From assembly GCA_035538335.1 (NCBI GenBank), contig DATLKN010000050.1:310001-374000 (forward strand): a DNA stretch of 64,000 nt, written 5' to 3'. The notes under the pieces were generated by a model. That model saw nothing but the letters and a program-made list of their open reading frames with translations. It had not been told where the DNA came from and searched no databases. The stretch comes from AP-15 sp035538335 (lineage in GTDB: Bacteria; Pseudomonadota; Alphaproteobacteria; ATCC43930; CGMCC-115725). Made by a program: the position numbers and the translations under genes. Position 1 is the first letter of the stretch; every line of letters starts with the position of its first letter. Positions 16,637 through 25,734 of this stretch are shown here, piece by piece.

Positions 16637-16792
16637 GTCCCGCGTCCTTCGAGGCCTCGCTGCGCGAGGCACCTCAGAGCCTGCCCCGGCGGAGGCCGGG
16701 GATGACGATTTTTTCTTAATGCGATTACGCACTTCCTCATGCTGAGGAGCGCCCGATAGGGCGCGTCTCGAAGCACGCACCGCGCCAATGCA
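16637..16792. repeat. B-type intergenic repeat
   Basis: Marked by CGTCCTTCGAGGC, an inner hairpin GCCTCGCTGCGCGAGGC, CCCCGGCGGAGGCCGGGG, and an outer GCGCGTCTCGAAGCACGC arm. Shares these modules with copies at 17608, 26632 and 29930. Confidence 0.75.
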
Positions 16793-16828
16793 ACGTCAAA
16801 ATGCGACACCACCGATGCCGCATGAATC

Positions 16829-17536
16829 CTACGCGCCGAGCTGCGCCGCGAGATCCTCGAAGTCGCGGGCGACGATCGAGAAATCGTGCTCGGGCCGGGT
16901 ATCGCGCGACTGATGCGGGCCATATTCGGCCGGGCGCGCGACAAACGCCGTCTGCATGCCCTGCGCGGCGGCGGCGGCGAGATCGCCGTTGTGCGCCGCG
17001 ACCATCATCACCTCGCCGGGCTCGCACATCAGCCAGCGGACCGCCGAGAGGTAAGTCGCCGGATCGGGCTTGTAGCGCTCGACGAGCTCGGCCGAAAAAA
17101 TGCAGTCCCACGGCAGACCCGCCGCTTTCGCCATGTCGATGAGCAGCCGCACATTGCCGTTCGAGAGGGTGGCGAGCGTGTATTTGCGCTTCAGCCGGTT
17201 GAGCCCCGGCACCGCATCGGGCCACGGGGCGAGGCGATGCCAGGCGAGGTTCAGTGCGGCCTTGTCGCTTTCGTCGAGGCCGGCGATGGCGAGTTCGACG
17301 AGGCGGCCGTCCAGGGTCGCGCGATGCAGCGCATCGAGATTGGTCCACGGCACCTCGCCCCGGCGCACGCGGTCCATCGAGGGCTGATAACGCGCCCGCC
17401 ACAAATCGGCGAGCCGCTCCCAATCGGCCGCGATACCCTTTCTGGCGCCGAGCGCACGCGCCTCCGCGATGATGCTCGACCGCCAGTCGACGACGGTCCC
17501 GAAGACGTCGAAGCACAACGCCTTGACCCCGCTCAT
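16829..17536 (-). CDS. Haloacid dehalogenase type II
   Basis: 235 residues of the HAD superfamily. Nucleophile Asp10 in ALCFDVFGTVVDWR, the SN motif in LATLSNGN, a Lys in VERYKPDP and the acidic loop near MMVAAHNGDL. The DVFGTVVDW version of motif I and the HNGDL version of motif IV are typical of L-2-haloacid dehalogenases, which hydrolyse 2-halocarboxylic acids to 2-hydroxy acids. Many relatives act on other substrates, so the activity is probable and not certain. It stands alone between repeat-filled gaps. Confidence 0.85.
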   Translation of the reverse strand: MSGVKALCFDVFGTVVDWRSSIIAEARALGARKGIAADWERLADLWRARYQPSMDRVRRGEVPWTNLDALHRATLDGRLVELAIAGLDESDKAALNLAWHRLAPWPDAVPGLNRLKRKYTLATLSNGNVRLLIDMAKAAGLPWDCIFSAELVERYKPDPATYLSAVRWLMCEPGEVMMVAAHNGDLAAAAAQGMQTAFVARPAEYGPHQSRDTRPEHDFSIVARDFEDLAAQLGA

Positions 17537-17607
17537 GCGATGCTCCTCGGAGTTTGTGAAAGAACAGCGTTTTTATCTCACCACGGCAGTTCGATTGCAC
17601 ACGCTCT

Positions 17608-17820
17608 GTGCGTGCTTCGAGACGCGCCCTTAGCAAAACGGTGCGCTGCCCGAACATCCGGCGTCCTTCGAGGCGGCGCTGCGCGCCTCCTCAGGATGAG
17701 GTGGTTCTTCGATGGCATTAAGAAAGAACCTCATCCCCGGCCTCCGCCGGGGCAGGCTCGGAGGCGCCTCGCGCAGCGAGGCCTCGAAGGACGGAGCGCG
17801 GCTCCCCGGCCAAACCGAGT
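17608..17820. repeat. B-type intergenic repeat
   Basis: Modules in order: GTGCTTCGAGACGCGCCC, CGTCCTTCGAGGCGGCGCTG, CTCCTCAGGATGAGG, GATGGCATTAAGAAAGAACC, CCCCGGCCTCCGCCGGGG and CTCGCGCAGCGAGGCCTCGA. The last is close to the complement of the start of the copy at 16637. It fills most of the 395-base gap between the dehalogenase and the aminotransferase; no gene is seen in that gap. Confidence 0.85.
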
Positions 17821-17931
17821 CGCCGCAGGCTGCGAAAAGCGCTTGAGCGGCGGCGATTTTGCGGGCAGGGTCCGCGCGCCGGAGACGCCATCGCGCCGCC
17901 GGCGTTCCTTGCCTCCGTCGCCCGAGCCGCC

Positions 17932-19164
17932 ATGACGCAAGAATTCTATCGCATCAAGCGCCTGCCGCCCTACGTCTTCACCGAGGTGAATGCGCTGAAG
18001 GCGAAGGCGCGGGCCGCCGGCCGCGATGTCATCGATCTCGGCATGGGCAACCCGGACGGGCCGACGCCGCCGCACATCGTCGCGAAGCTCGTCGAGGCGG
18101 TGCAGAACCCGAGGGCGCACGGCTATTCGGTGTCGCGCGGGATACCCGGGCTGCGCCGGGCCTATGCCGGTTATTATGCGCGCCGATTCGGGGTCGAGCT
18201 CGATCCCGAGAGTGAGATCATCGTGACCCTCGGCTCGAAGGAGGGGTTCGCCAATCTGGCGCAGGCGATCACCGCGCCCGGCGACATCGTGCTGGTGCCG
18301 AGCCCGTGCTATCCGATCCACTCCTTCGGCTTCATCATGGCCGGCGCCTCGGTGCGGCACGTGCCGGTCGGGCCCGACAGCGACTTCTTCGCCGAATTGC
18401 AGAAGGCGGTGCAGCACAGCGTCCCGGCGCCGCTGGCGATTGTGCTCAATTTCCCGGCCAACCCGACGGCGCAGACGGTCGATCTCGCGTTTTATGCGGA
18501 GGTCGTCGAGTTCTGCCGCCGGCACGACATCATCGTCCTTTCCGATCTCGCCTATGCCGAGATCTATTTCGGCGCCGAGCCGCCGCCCTCGATCCTCGAA
18601 GTGCCGGGCGCCCGCGATATAGCGGTCGAGTTTTCTTCGCTCAGCAAGACCTATTCGATGGCCGGCTGGCGGATCGGGTTCGCGGTCGGCAATCGCCGCC
18701 TGATCGGGGCGCTGGCGCGGGTCAAATCCTATCTCGACTACGGCGCCTTCACGCCGATTCAGGTGGCAGCGACCGCGGCGCTCAACGGGCCGCAGGAGTG
18801 CATCGCCGAGATCCGCGAGCGCTACCGCGCCCGCCGCGACGTGCTGATCGACGGATTGAAGCAGGCCGGCTGGGAAGTCCCCGCGCCGCCCGCCTCGATG
18901 TTCGCCTGGGCGCCGATCCCGCCCGAATACCGCGCGCTCGGCAGCCTCGCCTTTTCGAAGCTGCTGCTTGAGCGCGCCAACGTCGCGGTGTCGCCCGGCG
19001 TCGGTTTCGGCGAATACGGCGAAGGCTATGTGCGCGTCGCGCTCGTCGAGAACCGGCAGCGCCTGCGGCAGGCGACGCGCAACATCAAGGCGTTTCTCGC
19101 CGGCAAGAACGACACCGCTGAGCTGCGCCGCGCCGAAAAGCGGCTGGCGGCGGCCGCGATTTGA
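17932..19164 (+). CDS. Class I/II aminotransferase, AlaC / LL-diaminopimelate type
   Basis: 410 residues, PLP-dependent. Motifs: VIDLGMGNPDGPTP at the N-terminus, LGSKEGFANL, the NFPANPTAQ substrate loop (in place of the more common N-Y-P-x-N-P), LSDLAYAE, and the PLP-binding Lys239 in SLSKTYSMAGWRIGF. This set fits the AlaC/LL-DAP-aminotransferase-like group, which in many alphaproteobacteria lies upstream of homoserine dehydrogenase. Here the next gene is rpmJ instead, so the context does not identify the substrate. Glutamate-pyruvate transamination is the most likely activity. Confidence 0.85.
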   Translation: MTQEFYRIKRLPPYVFTEVNALKAKARAAGRDVIDLGMGNPDGPTPPHIVAKLVEAVQNPRAHGYSVSRGIPGLRRAYAGYYARRFGVELDPESEIIVTLGSKEGFANLAQAITAPGDIVLVPSPCYPIHSFGFIMAGASVRHVPVGPDSDFFAELQKAVQHSVPAPLAIVLNFPANPTAQTVDLAFYAEVVEFCRRHDIIVLSDLAYAEIYFGAEPPPSILEVPGARDIAVEFSSLSKTYSMAGWRIGFAVGNRRLIGALARVKSYLDYGAFTPIQVAATAALNGPQECIAEIRERYRARRDVLIDGLKQAGWEVPAPPASMFAWAPIPPEYRALGSLAFSKLLLERANVAVSPGVGFGEYGEGYVRVALVENRQRLRQATRNIKAFLAGKNDTAELRRAEKRLAAAAI

Positions 19165-19211
19165 CTTCGCGCGCCGCGGGCATTATCGTCGCGACATCCA
19201 GGAAGAACTCG

Positions 19212-19337
19212 ATGAAGATCGTCAACTCGCTGAAATCCCTGCGTAAACGCGACAAGAACTGCCGCATCGTGCGGCGCCGCGGCCGCGTTTACCTGATCAA
19301 CAAGACCAATCCGCGTTTCAAGGCGCGCCAGGGCTAG
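19212..19337 (+). CDS. rpmJ: 50S ribosomal protein L36
   Basis: 41 residues, MKIVNSLKSLRKRDKNC followed by RIVRRRGRVYLINKTNPRF and KARQG. This is the longer L36 form used by proteobacteria, without the four zinc-binding cysteines (a single Cys remains). Ribosome binding site GGAAG lies upstream of the ATG. It is a stand-alone gene after the aminotransferase, with a 47-base gap, and not part of a ribosomal operon, as is usual for this form. Confidence 0.97.
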   Translation: MKIVNSLKSLRKRDKNCRIVRRRGRVYLINKTNPRFKARQG

Positions 19338-19374
19338 TGGAGCAAACCTGACGGATGGCCCCCGTCCTGCGAGC

Positions 19375-19468
19375 CCGGATCGAGATTGCCTCGTCGCTCC
19401 GCTCCTCGCAATGACAGACACTTAGCGGTGTCATTGCGAGCGAAGCGAAGCAATCTCGGGGGCCCGGC
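19375..19468. repeat. A-type palindromic repeat, outward arms
   Basis: GAGATTGCCTCGTCGCTCCG...CTCGCAATGACA, then TGTCATTGCGAGCGAAGCGA...AGCAATCTCG. The order of the arms is reversed compared with the copy at 11594, so each half-site faces outward. Confidence 0.85.
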
Positions 19469-19579
19469 GCTCCGCAGCAAGCGTCAGGTTCGAACCGCTA
19501 GCGCCCCTTGGACCGCGGGCGTCTCGCCCGCCCTATGCGGCCGGGACGGCCGCGCTCCGGCGAGCCGGAGGGCTGCGCC

Positions 19580-21067
19580 ATGAAGATGCCGACCCCCGAT
19601 GCGGCGGTGCTGCAAAGGCGCGGCGAGATCGTCGCAGCGCTCAGGCAGATCGTGCCCGGCGAGGGCGTCATCGCCTCCGAAGCCGAGCGGCGCGCCTATG
19701 AGAGCGACGGGCTCACCGCCTACCGCCAGCTGCCGCTCGCGGTCGTCCTGCCGTCGCGCGTCGAGGAGGTGAGCGCGGTCCTGCGCTATTGCCGCGAAAT
19801 GGGCGTCAAGGTGGTGCCGCGCGGCGCCGGCACCTCGCTCTCGGGCGGCGCCTTGCCCTTGGCCGACGGGGTGCTGCTCGGCATGGGCAAGTTCAACCGC
19901 ATCCTCGAGATCGATTACGACAACCGCTGCGTCGTCGCGCAGCCGGGCGTCACCAATCTGGCGATCAGCCAGGCGGTCGAGGAGAGGGGCTTCTACTATG
20001 CGCCCGATCCGTCGAGCCAGATCGCCTGCACGATCGGCGGCAATGTGGCGGAGAATTCGGGCGGCGTGCACTGCCTCAAATACGGGCTGACGACGAACAA
20101 CCTGCTCGGCCTCGAAATCGTGCTGACGGACGGCGAGGTCATTCGCCTCGGCGGCCGGCATCTCGATGCCGGCGGCTACGATCTGTTGGGCGTCTTGACG
20201 GGCTCGGAAGGGCTGCTCGGGGTCGTCACCGAGGTGACGGTGCGCATCCTGCCGAAGCCGGTCGCGGCGCGCGCCCTCCTCGTCGGCTTCGCGACGACGG
20301 CCGAAGCGGGAGCCTGCGTCGCCGCCATCATCGCCGCCGGCATCATCCCCGCCGGCATGGAAATGATGGACCGGCCGGCGATCCACGCCGCGGAAGCCTT
20401 CGTCCATGCCGGCTATCCGCTCGACGTCGAGGCGCTGCTGATCGTCGAGTTGGACGGCGTCCCGGCCGAGGTCGATCATCTGATCGCGGCGGTCGAACGG
20501 ATCGCCCGCGCGCATGGCGCCCGATCGTGCCAGGCGAGCCGCGACGACGCCGAGCGGCTCTTGTTCTGGTCGGGCCGCAAGGCCGCCTTTCCGGCGGTCG
20601 GCCGCATCTCGCCCGACTATTACTGCATGGACGGGACGATCCCGCGGGCGCGGCTGCCGCAGGTGCTGACCCGCATCGGCGAGCTTTCGCAGCGTCACGG
20701 GCTCGCCGTCGCCAACGTCTTTCACGCCGGCGACGGCAACCTCCACCCGCTGATCCTCTACGACGCGAACAAAGAGGGCGAGATCGAGCGGGCCGAAGCC
20801 TTCGGCGCCGACATCCTGCGGCTCTGCGTCGAAGTCGGCGGAGTGTTGACGGGCGAGCACGGGGTCGGCGTCGAGAAACGCGATCTGATGGGCGCGATGT
20901 TCGACGAGGACGATCTGGCCCATCAAGAGCGCCTCAAATGCGCCTTCGATCCCGACGGGCTGTTGAACCCCGGCAAGGTCTTCCCGCAATTGCATCGCTG
21001 CGCTGAACTGGGCCGGCTGCATGTCCATGCCGGGAAATTGCCGTTCCCCGACCTGCCGCGGTTCTAG
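19580..21067 (+). CDS. glcD: Glycolate oxidase subunit GlcD
   Basis: 495 residues, FAD-linked oxidase of the vanillyl-alcohol-oxidase fold. FAD-binding motif VVPRGAGTSLSGGALPL, IGGNVAENSGGVHCLKYGLT, and the C-terminal catalytic region VANVFHAGDGNLHPLILYD and LTGEHGVGVEKRDLM. GlcD oxidises glycolate to glyoxylate with GlcE and GlcF passing electrons to the quinone pool. First gene of glcDEF on the plus strand; GGAGG precedes the chosen ATG. The gap to glcE holds a D-type repeat, unusual inside an operon. Confidence 0.93.
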   Translation: MKMPTPDAAVLQRRGEIVAALRQIVPGEGVIASEAERRAYESDGLTAYRQLPLAVVLPSRVEEVSAVLRYCREMGVKVVPRGAGTSLSGGALPLADGVLLGMGKFNRILEIDYDNRCVVAQPGVTNLAISQAVEERGFYYAPDPSSQIACTIGGNVAENSGGVHCLKYGLTTNNLLGLEIVLTDGEVIRLGGRHLDAGGYDLLGVLTGSEGLLGVVTEVTVRILPKPVAARALLVGFATTAEAGACVAAIIAAGIIPAGMEMMDRPAIHAAEAFVHAGYPLDVEALLIVELDGVPAEVDHLIAAVERIARAHGARSCQASRDDAERLLFWSGRKAAFPAVGRISPDYYCMDGTIPRARLPQVLTRIGELSQRHGLAVANVFHAGDGNLHPLILYDANKEGEIERAEAFGADILRLCVEVGGVLTGEHGVGVEKRDLMGAMFDEDDLAHQERLKCAFDPDGLLNPGKVFPQLHRCAELGRLHVHAGKLPFPDLPRF

Positions 21068-21094
21068 TGCGAGATAAAGCGCATCTTCCTCCGG

Positions 21095-21157
21095 TGTCAT
21101 ACCGGCAAAGGCCGGGATCCATGCACGCCCTGGATTCCGGCTTTCGCCGGAATGACG
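21095..21157. repeat. D-type palindromic repeat
   Basis: TGTCATACCGGCAAAGGCCG, ATCCATG, then ATTCCGGCTTTCGCCGGAAT and GACGA. Same design as the copy at 9215; here it separates glcD from glcE. Confidence 0.85.
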
Positions 21158-21164
21158 AGAAGAA

Positions 21165-22385
21165 GTGACCCGTTTCGCCCCGACAAATCTTGACGAGTTG
21201 CGCGACATGGTCGCCGAGGCGCTCGCCGCGGGGGAGCCGCTCGAACTGATCGCCGGCGGCTCGAAGCGGGGGTTCGGCCGGCCGCTGCAACTGCCGCGCA
21301 CGCTCGACCTCTCGCGGCTGTCGGGGATCCGCGAGTATCAGCCGAGCGAGCTGGTTCTGACCGCCGGCGCCGCGACGCCGCTCGCCGAGGTGGAAAAGGC
21401 GCTCGCCGAGAACCGGCAGATGCTCGCCTTCGAGCCGCCCGATTGGGACGGCATCTACGGCCTCGCGGAGGCCGATGCCGGCAAGCGGACGTTGGGCGGG
21501 GTGCTCGCCGCCAATTTGTCGGGGCCGCGCCGGTTGAAGGCCGGAGCGGCGCGCGACCACTTCCTCGGCTTTCGCGGCGTCAGCGGCCGCGGCGAGGCGT
21601 TCAAGGCGGGCGGCAAGGTCGTCAAGAACGTCACCGGCTACGATCTGCCGAAGCTTCTCGCCGGCTCCTTCGGCACGCTCGCGGCATTGGAAGAGGTGTC
21701 GGTCAAGCTGCTGCCGCGCCCGGAGACGGCCGTCACGCTCTTGCTCCTCGGGCTGGAGCCCGAGATTGCGGTGCGGCGCTTCGCCGCCGCGCTCGCCGCG
21801 CCCTGGGAGGTTTCGGCCGCGGCCTATCTGCCGGCCCAGCTCACCGCCGAATCGGGTTTGTCGAGCCTGCCGGCGGTCGCCGCATTGCGCCTCGAAGGGC
21901 CGGCGCCGTCGGTCGCCTTTCGCCGCGAGCGGCTGCTCGCCGAGCTGGGCCAGGGCGGCGAATCCGGAGTGCTCGACGGGGATGCCTCCGACGCGTTCTG
22001 GCGGGCGATCGGCAACGCGCGGCCGCTGGCGCGGCCGGCGGAGCCGGCGCTGTGGCGGATCTCGGCCGCGCCGGCGCGCGGCGCCGGGCTGGCGATGCGG
22101 CTGGCGCGCGAATGCGAGGCGCGCTGGTATCTCGACTGGGGCGGCGGGCTCGTCTGGGCCGCCGTCGCCGGCGCCGAGGACGGCGGCGCGGCACGGATCC
22201 GCGCGGCGCTGCGCGAGCACGGCGGCGGCCATGCGACGCTCGTGCGCGGGCCGGCGGGGCTGCGCCGCGCCGTGCCGGTCTTCGAGCCGCAGCCGCCGGC
22301 GCTCGCCGCACTCGCGGCGCGCGTCAAGGCGGGCTTCGACCCGAACGGCATCCTCAACCCCGGCCGCATGGTCGAGGGCGTCTGA
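21165..22385 (+). CDS. glcE: Glycolate oxidase subunit GlcE
   Basis: 406 residues, a second FAD-binding subunit that is truncated relative to GlcD in the family. Typical motifs: LIAGGSKRGFGRP, RTLGGVLAANLSGPRR, DHFLGFRGVSGRGEAFKAGG and VVKNVTGYDLPKLLAGSFG. The C-terminus ends in FDPNGILNPGRM as in other members. GTG start with GAGAAGAA just upstream; the frame has no good ATG at this point. It lies 97 bases after glcD and before glcF. Confidence 0.92.
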   Translation: MTRFAPTNLDELRDMVAEALAAGEPLELIAGGSKRGFGRPLQLPRTLDLSRLSGIREYQPSELVLTAGAATPLAEVEKALAENRQMLAFEPPDWDGIYGLAEADAGKRTLGGVLAANLSGPRRLKAGAARDHFLGFRGVSGRGEAFKAGGKVVKNVTGYDLPKLLAGSFGTLAALEEVSVKLLPRPETAVTLLLLGLEPEIAVRRFAAALAAPWEVSAAAYLPAQLTAESGLSSLPAVAALRLEGPAPSVAFRRERLLAELGQGGESGVLDGDASDAFWRAIGNARPLARPAEPALWRISAAPARGAGLAMRLARECEARWYLDWGGGLVWAAVAGAEDGGAARIRAALREHGGGHATLVRGPAGLRRAVPVFEPQPPALAALAARVKAGFDPNGILNPGRMVEGV

Positions 22386-22434
22386 GCGGAGGTGCGCCAA
22401 ATGATTCCGCCATCATCGTTCGTCGCCGCAAGAC

Positions 22435-22566
22435 CCCTCTCCGCCCCGGGGGGCGGAGAGGGAAGGGTGAGGTGGGGGATTCCGGCGGCGCTTGACGCTA
22501 CCCACCTCACCCTCCCATCGCCTTGCGATGGGCCCCTCCCTCTCCCCCCTGAAGGGCGGAGAGGGG
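22435..22566. repeat. C-type palindromic repeat
   Basis: CCCCTCTCCGCCCC plus GGGGCGGAGAGGG hairpin, GGGTGAGGTGGG, a spacer, CCCACCTCACCCTCCCATCG, GCGATGGGCCCCTCCCTCTC, CCCCTGAAGGGCGGAGAGGG. It occupies the gap between glcE and glcF. A close copy lies at 50071-50200. Confidence 0.88.
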
Positions 22567-22601
22567 ATTTGTGCGCCGGCCGGCGAAATACCGCTTAGCC
22601 C

Positions 22602-23900
22602 GTGCAGACGCATTTCACCCTCGAACAACTCGCCGATCCCGATACGGCCGCCTCGGAAAGGGAATTGCGGCGCTGCGTCCATTGCGGCTTCTGCACGGCG
22701 ACCTGCCCGACCTACGTGCTGCTCGGCGACGAACTCGACAGCCCGCGCGGCCGCATCTACCTGTTGAAGGGCATGCTGGAGGGCAGCGAGCCGGTCACTG
22801 CCGACACCGTCAAGCACATCGACCGCTGCCTCTCGTGCCTCGCTTGCGTGACGACCTGCCCGTCGGGCGTCGAATACACGCGGCTCATCGACCACGGCCG
22901 GCGGCATATCGAGGAAACCTATCGCCGGCCGCCGGTGGAGCGCGGCTTGCGCCGCCTCTTGGGGACGGTGCTGACGAAGCCGCGGCTGTTCCGCGCCGCC
23001 CTGCGCGCCGCCGTGCCGGCAAAGCGCCTCGCCGGCCTGCTGCCGCGCCCGTTGCGTCCGCTCCTCGACCTCGCACCTGCTTCGGTGCCGCGCGCCTCGC
23101 CGGTCGACAGGCCGCAAATCTTTGCCGCGGCCGGCGAGCGGCGCATGCGGGCGGCATTGCTGTCGGGCTGCGCCCAGCAGGTGCTGATGCCGCAGATCAA
23201 CGAGGCGACGGTGCGGCTCCTGACGCGGCTCGGTTGCGAGGTCGCCGTCGCCGCCGGCAGCGGCTGCTGCGGCTCGCTCGTGCATCATCTGGGCGAAGAG
23301 CCGGCGGCGCTCGCCTTCGCCCGCGCCAATATCGACGCCTGGGAGGAGGAGCGCGCGGCGCGCGGCCTCGATGCGATCGTCGTCAACGCCTCGGGCTGCG
23401 GCACGACGGTCAAGGATTACGGCTTCATGCTGCGCACCGATCCCGCCTACGCGGAAAAAGCGGCGCGGATCGCCGCGCTCGCCCGCGACGTGAGCGAGGC
23501 CGTCGGCACGCTCGGCCTGCCGCCGGCGGCCTCGGGCGAGGCGCGAGGCCGCGTCGCCTATCACTCGGCCTGCTCGATGCAGCACGGGCAAAAGCTGCAT
23601 GCCGGCCCGAAGGCGCTGCTCGCAGCGGCCGGATTCACTGTGCTCGAGGTGCCCGAGGGGCATCTCTGCTGCGGCTCGGCCGGCACCTATAATCTGCTGC
23701 AGCCGGAACTGGCGGGCGCCTTGCGCGAGCGCAAGCTCGGGAATATCGCCCGGGTCGAGCCCGATTTCATCGCCGCCGGCAATATCGGCTGCATCGTCCA
23801 GCTCGGCGGCGGGGCGGGCGTGCCGGTGCTGCACACGGTCGAGCTGTTGGATTGGGCGACGGGCGGGCCCATGCCGCCCGCCATCGCGGCGCGGCGATGA
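22602..23900 (+). CDS. glcF: Glycolate oxidase iron-sulfur subunit GlcF
   Basis: 432 residues. Two [4Fe-4S] motifs at the N-terminus, CVHCGFCTATCPT and CLSCLACVTTCPS, then two cysteine-rich CCG domains (GSGCCGSLVHHLG and LCCGSAGTYNLLQPELAG) of the heterodisulfide reductase-like type. GlcF links GlcDE to the membrane quinones. GTG start at 22602; the homologous region begins immediately (THFTLEQLADP). Its stop overlaps the ATG of the next gene (ATGA), so the serine hydrolase gene is probably translationally coupled to it. Confidence 0.94.
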   Translation: MQTHFTLEQLADPDTAASERELRRCVHCGFCTATCPTYVLLGDELDSPRGRIYLLKGMLEGSEPVTADTVKHIDRCLSCLACVTTCPSGVEYTRLIDHGRRHIEETYRRPPVERGLRRLLGTVLTKPRLFRAALRAAVPAKRLAGLLPRPLRPLLDLAPASVPRASPVDRPQIFAAAGERRMRAALLSGCAQQVLMPQINEATVRLLTRLGCEVAVAAGSGCCGSLVHHLGEEPAALAFARANIDAWEEERAARGLDAIVVNASGCGTTVKDYGFMLRTDPAYAEKAARIAALARDVSEAVGTLGLPPAASGEARGRVAYHSACSMQHGQKLHAGPKALLAAAGFTVLEVPEGHLCCGSAGTYNLLQPELAGALRERKLGNIARVEPDFIAAGNIGCIVQLGGGAGVPVLHTVELLDWATGGPMPPAIAARR

Positions 23901-25036
23901 GGCGGCTCTTGCCGGCGCTCGCGCTGTGCGCCGCCGCCGGGCCGGCGCTGGCGGCGGGTTGCGGCGTCCCGGCGAGGATGGCCGACGGCTGGCCGGTCGC
24001 CGCGCCGCAGCGCGAGGGCCTCGACGCAAGGCGCGTCTGCGCCATCGGCCCGCGCCTCGCAAGCCTCGACGGCGCCGATCCGAACGGCGTCGTCGTCGCA
24101 CGGCACGGCGTTCTCGTCTACGAGCATTACTTCACCGGCAAGGACAAGCCCTGGCGCGAGCCGTACGCGCGCACGCCGCACGACGCGCGCACGCTGCACC
24201 ACATCGAATCGATCACGAAGAGCGTCGTCGCGATCCTGACCGGCATCGCCATCGATCGCCGCCTTCTCGCCGGCGTCGATGCCCCGGCGCTCTCGTTCTT
24301 TCCCGACGACGCCGATCTGCGCACCTCGGAAAAGGCGGCGATTACCGTGCGCCACCTGCTTTCGATGACCTCGGGCATCGCCTGGAACGAGGGCGCGACC
24401 TCATACAACGACGCCGCCAACATCAACCGGCGGCGGATCTTCACCGAGCGCGACCCCGACCGCTTCGTGCTCCGGCAGCCGATGGCCGCGCCGCCGGGGA
24501 CCGTGTGGAACTACTCCGGCGGCGGCGTCGGCCTCTTGGCCTCGATCCTGCAAAAGGCAACGCACCGGCGGCTCGACATTTTCGCGAAGCGCGTGCTGTT
24601 CGCCCCGCTCGGCATCGCGGATTGGAAATGGTCGTCGCTCGCCGACGGCGATCCGTCGGCTTCGGGCGGGCTGCTGCTGCGGCCGCGCGATCTGGCAAAG
24701 ATCGGCCAGCTCGTGCTCGACCGCGGGGTGTGGCGCGGCAGGCGGCTGGTCTCCGCCCGCTGGATCACCGAGATGACGTCGCCGCAGGCTCCGCGCGGCT
24801 GGCGGTTCCACGGCGGCATTTATTCCTACGGCTATCTGTGGTGGCTCGGCCGGTCGGCCGTCGGCGGCCGAACGGTCGATTGGGTCGGCGGCATCGGCTG
24901 GGGCGGGCAGCGCCTTTTCGTCGTACCGAGCCTCGGCCTTGTCGTCGCCGCGACCGCCGGCCTCTATTACCGCACGCCGAAACAGTTCCTCGCCGCCGAC
25001 ACGGCGTTCGACATGGCGCTGCGCGCCGCCCGCTGA
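23897..25036 (+). CDS. Serine hydrolase, class C beta-lactamase-like
   Basis: 379 residues with an N-terminal signal peptide (LLPALALCAAAGPALAAG). The beta-lactamase family active site is present: SITK (Ser105, Lys108), a YSG motif in WNYSGGGVG and a C-terminal GGIGWGGQR box in place of the KTG-type motif. Members include esterases, D-aminopeptidases and 6-aminohexanoate-dimer hydrolase-like enzymes, which this resembles in general layout. Substrate unknown. The start overlaps the glcF stop by 4 bases, so it is likely co-transcribed with the glycolate genes, without an obvious functional link. Confidence 0.85.
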   Translation: MRRLLPALALCAAAGPALAAGCGVPARMADGWPVAAPQREGLDARRVCAIGPRLASLDGADPNGVVVARHGVLVYEHYFTGKDKPWREPYARTPHDARTLHHIESITKSVVAILTGIAIDRRLLAGVDAPALSFFPDDADLRTSEKAAITVRHLLSMTSGIAWNEGATSYNDAANINRRRIFTERDPDRFVLRQPMAAPPGTVWNYSGGGVGLLASILQKATHRRLDIFAKRVLFAPLGIADWKWSSLADGDPSASGGLLLRPRDLAKIGQLVLDRGVWRGRRLVSARWITEMTSPQAPRGWRFHGGIYSYGYLWWLGRSAVGGRTVDWVGGIGWGGQRLFVVPSLGLVVAATAGLYYRTPKQFLAADTAFDMALRAAR

Positions 25037-25038
25037 GT

Positions 25039-25734
25039 TCAGCCGCGGGCGCGCCGATGGGCGAGCGCCGGGATCAGCATCGACAGCATCAGCGCGGCAA
25101 AACCGACGACGGTCGGCACGATCCACCCCTCGCCGCCGAGCATCAGCCGCTGCCCGGCGGCGCCCAGCTCGACATAGGCGATCGTCATCGGCAGCTGCCC
25201 GACGAGCGAGCCGAAGGTATAGGGACCGAGCGGCACCCGGGTGAGGCCGAGGCCGTAATTGGCGAGGCTGTGCGGCATGATCGGGATCAGCCGCAACGCC
25301 GCGACGGTGCGCCAGCCGCCGCGCTCGAGGCGTTCGAGCAGCGGGCCGACAAAGCCTGCGGCTTCGAGGTCGATCAGCCCCGAATTGACGTAGCGCGCCA
25401 CAAGGAACCCGGCGACCGCGCCGACGACGCTGCCGAACGCCGCCCAGAAAAGGCCCCACCAGATGCCGAACAGCAAGCCGGCGACGATGCCGAAAATCGT
25501 CCGCGGCACGAAGACGAGGCTCGCCACCGTCTGGATGGCGAGAAACAAGAGGGGCGCCAAGGGCGAGCCGGCGATGTCGGCGCTGACCGCCTTGGGGTCG
25601 AGGAGAGCGCGCCAATGCCAGGCGGCGGCGATGCCGAGAACGAGAAAAATCAGCACCAGCACCCGCCCGATGCGGCGCAGGCCGGCGAGCGGGCCGGGCG
25701 GCGTGACGGGAGGCGGGCTCGGCATCTCCGGCAT
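25039..25734 (-). CDS. TVP38/TMEM64 family membrane protein
   Basis: 231 residues, with about five or six hydrophobic segments (VLVLIFLVLGIAAAW, FLAIQTVASLVFVPRTIFG, LLFGIWWGLFWAAFGSVVG, and a final IVPTVVGFAALMLSMLIPAL). The RLIPIMPHSLANYGLGLTRV region matches the VTT (SNARE-associated/DedA-like) domain signature. Inner-membrane protein; function in bacteria is unclear, with lipid scrambling or transport suggested for relatives. Its ATG lies on the TGA of the upstream glycosyltransferase gene, so the two are tightly coupled and may act together in lipid or polyprenyl-phosphate metabolism (inference). Confidence 0.85.
   Translation of the reverse strand: MPEMPSPPPVTPPGPLAGLRRIGRVLVLIFLVLGIAAAWHWRALLDPKAVSADIAGSPLAPLLFLAIQTVASLVFVPRTIFGIVAGLLFGIWWGLFWAAFGSVVGAVAGFLVARYVNSGLIDLEAAGFVGPLLERLERGGWRTVAALRLIPIMPHSLANYGLGLTRVPLGPYTFGSLVGQLPMTIAYVELGAAGQRLMLGGEGWIVPTVVGFAALMLSMLIPALAHRRARG

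Larger units (their letters stand above)
16406..16828. other. Intergenic region filled with repeats
   Basis: No gene is supported. It holds an A-type element at 16530-16610 and a B-type element at 16637-16792, with a T-rich stretch near 16709-16718. The upstream part should carry the promoter of the tyrosine-rich protein gene. Confidence 0.6.
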
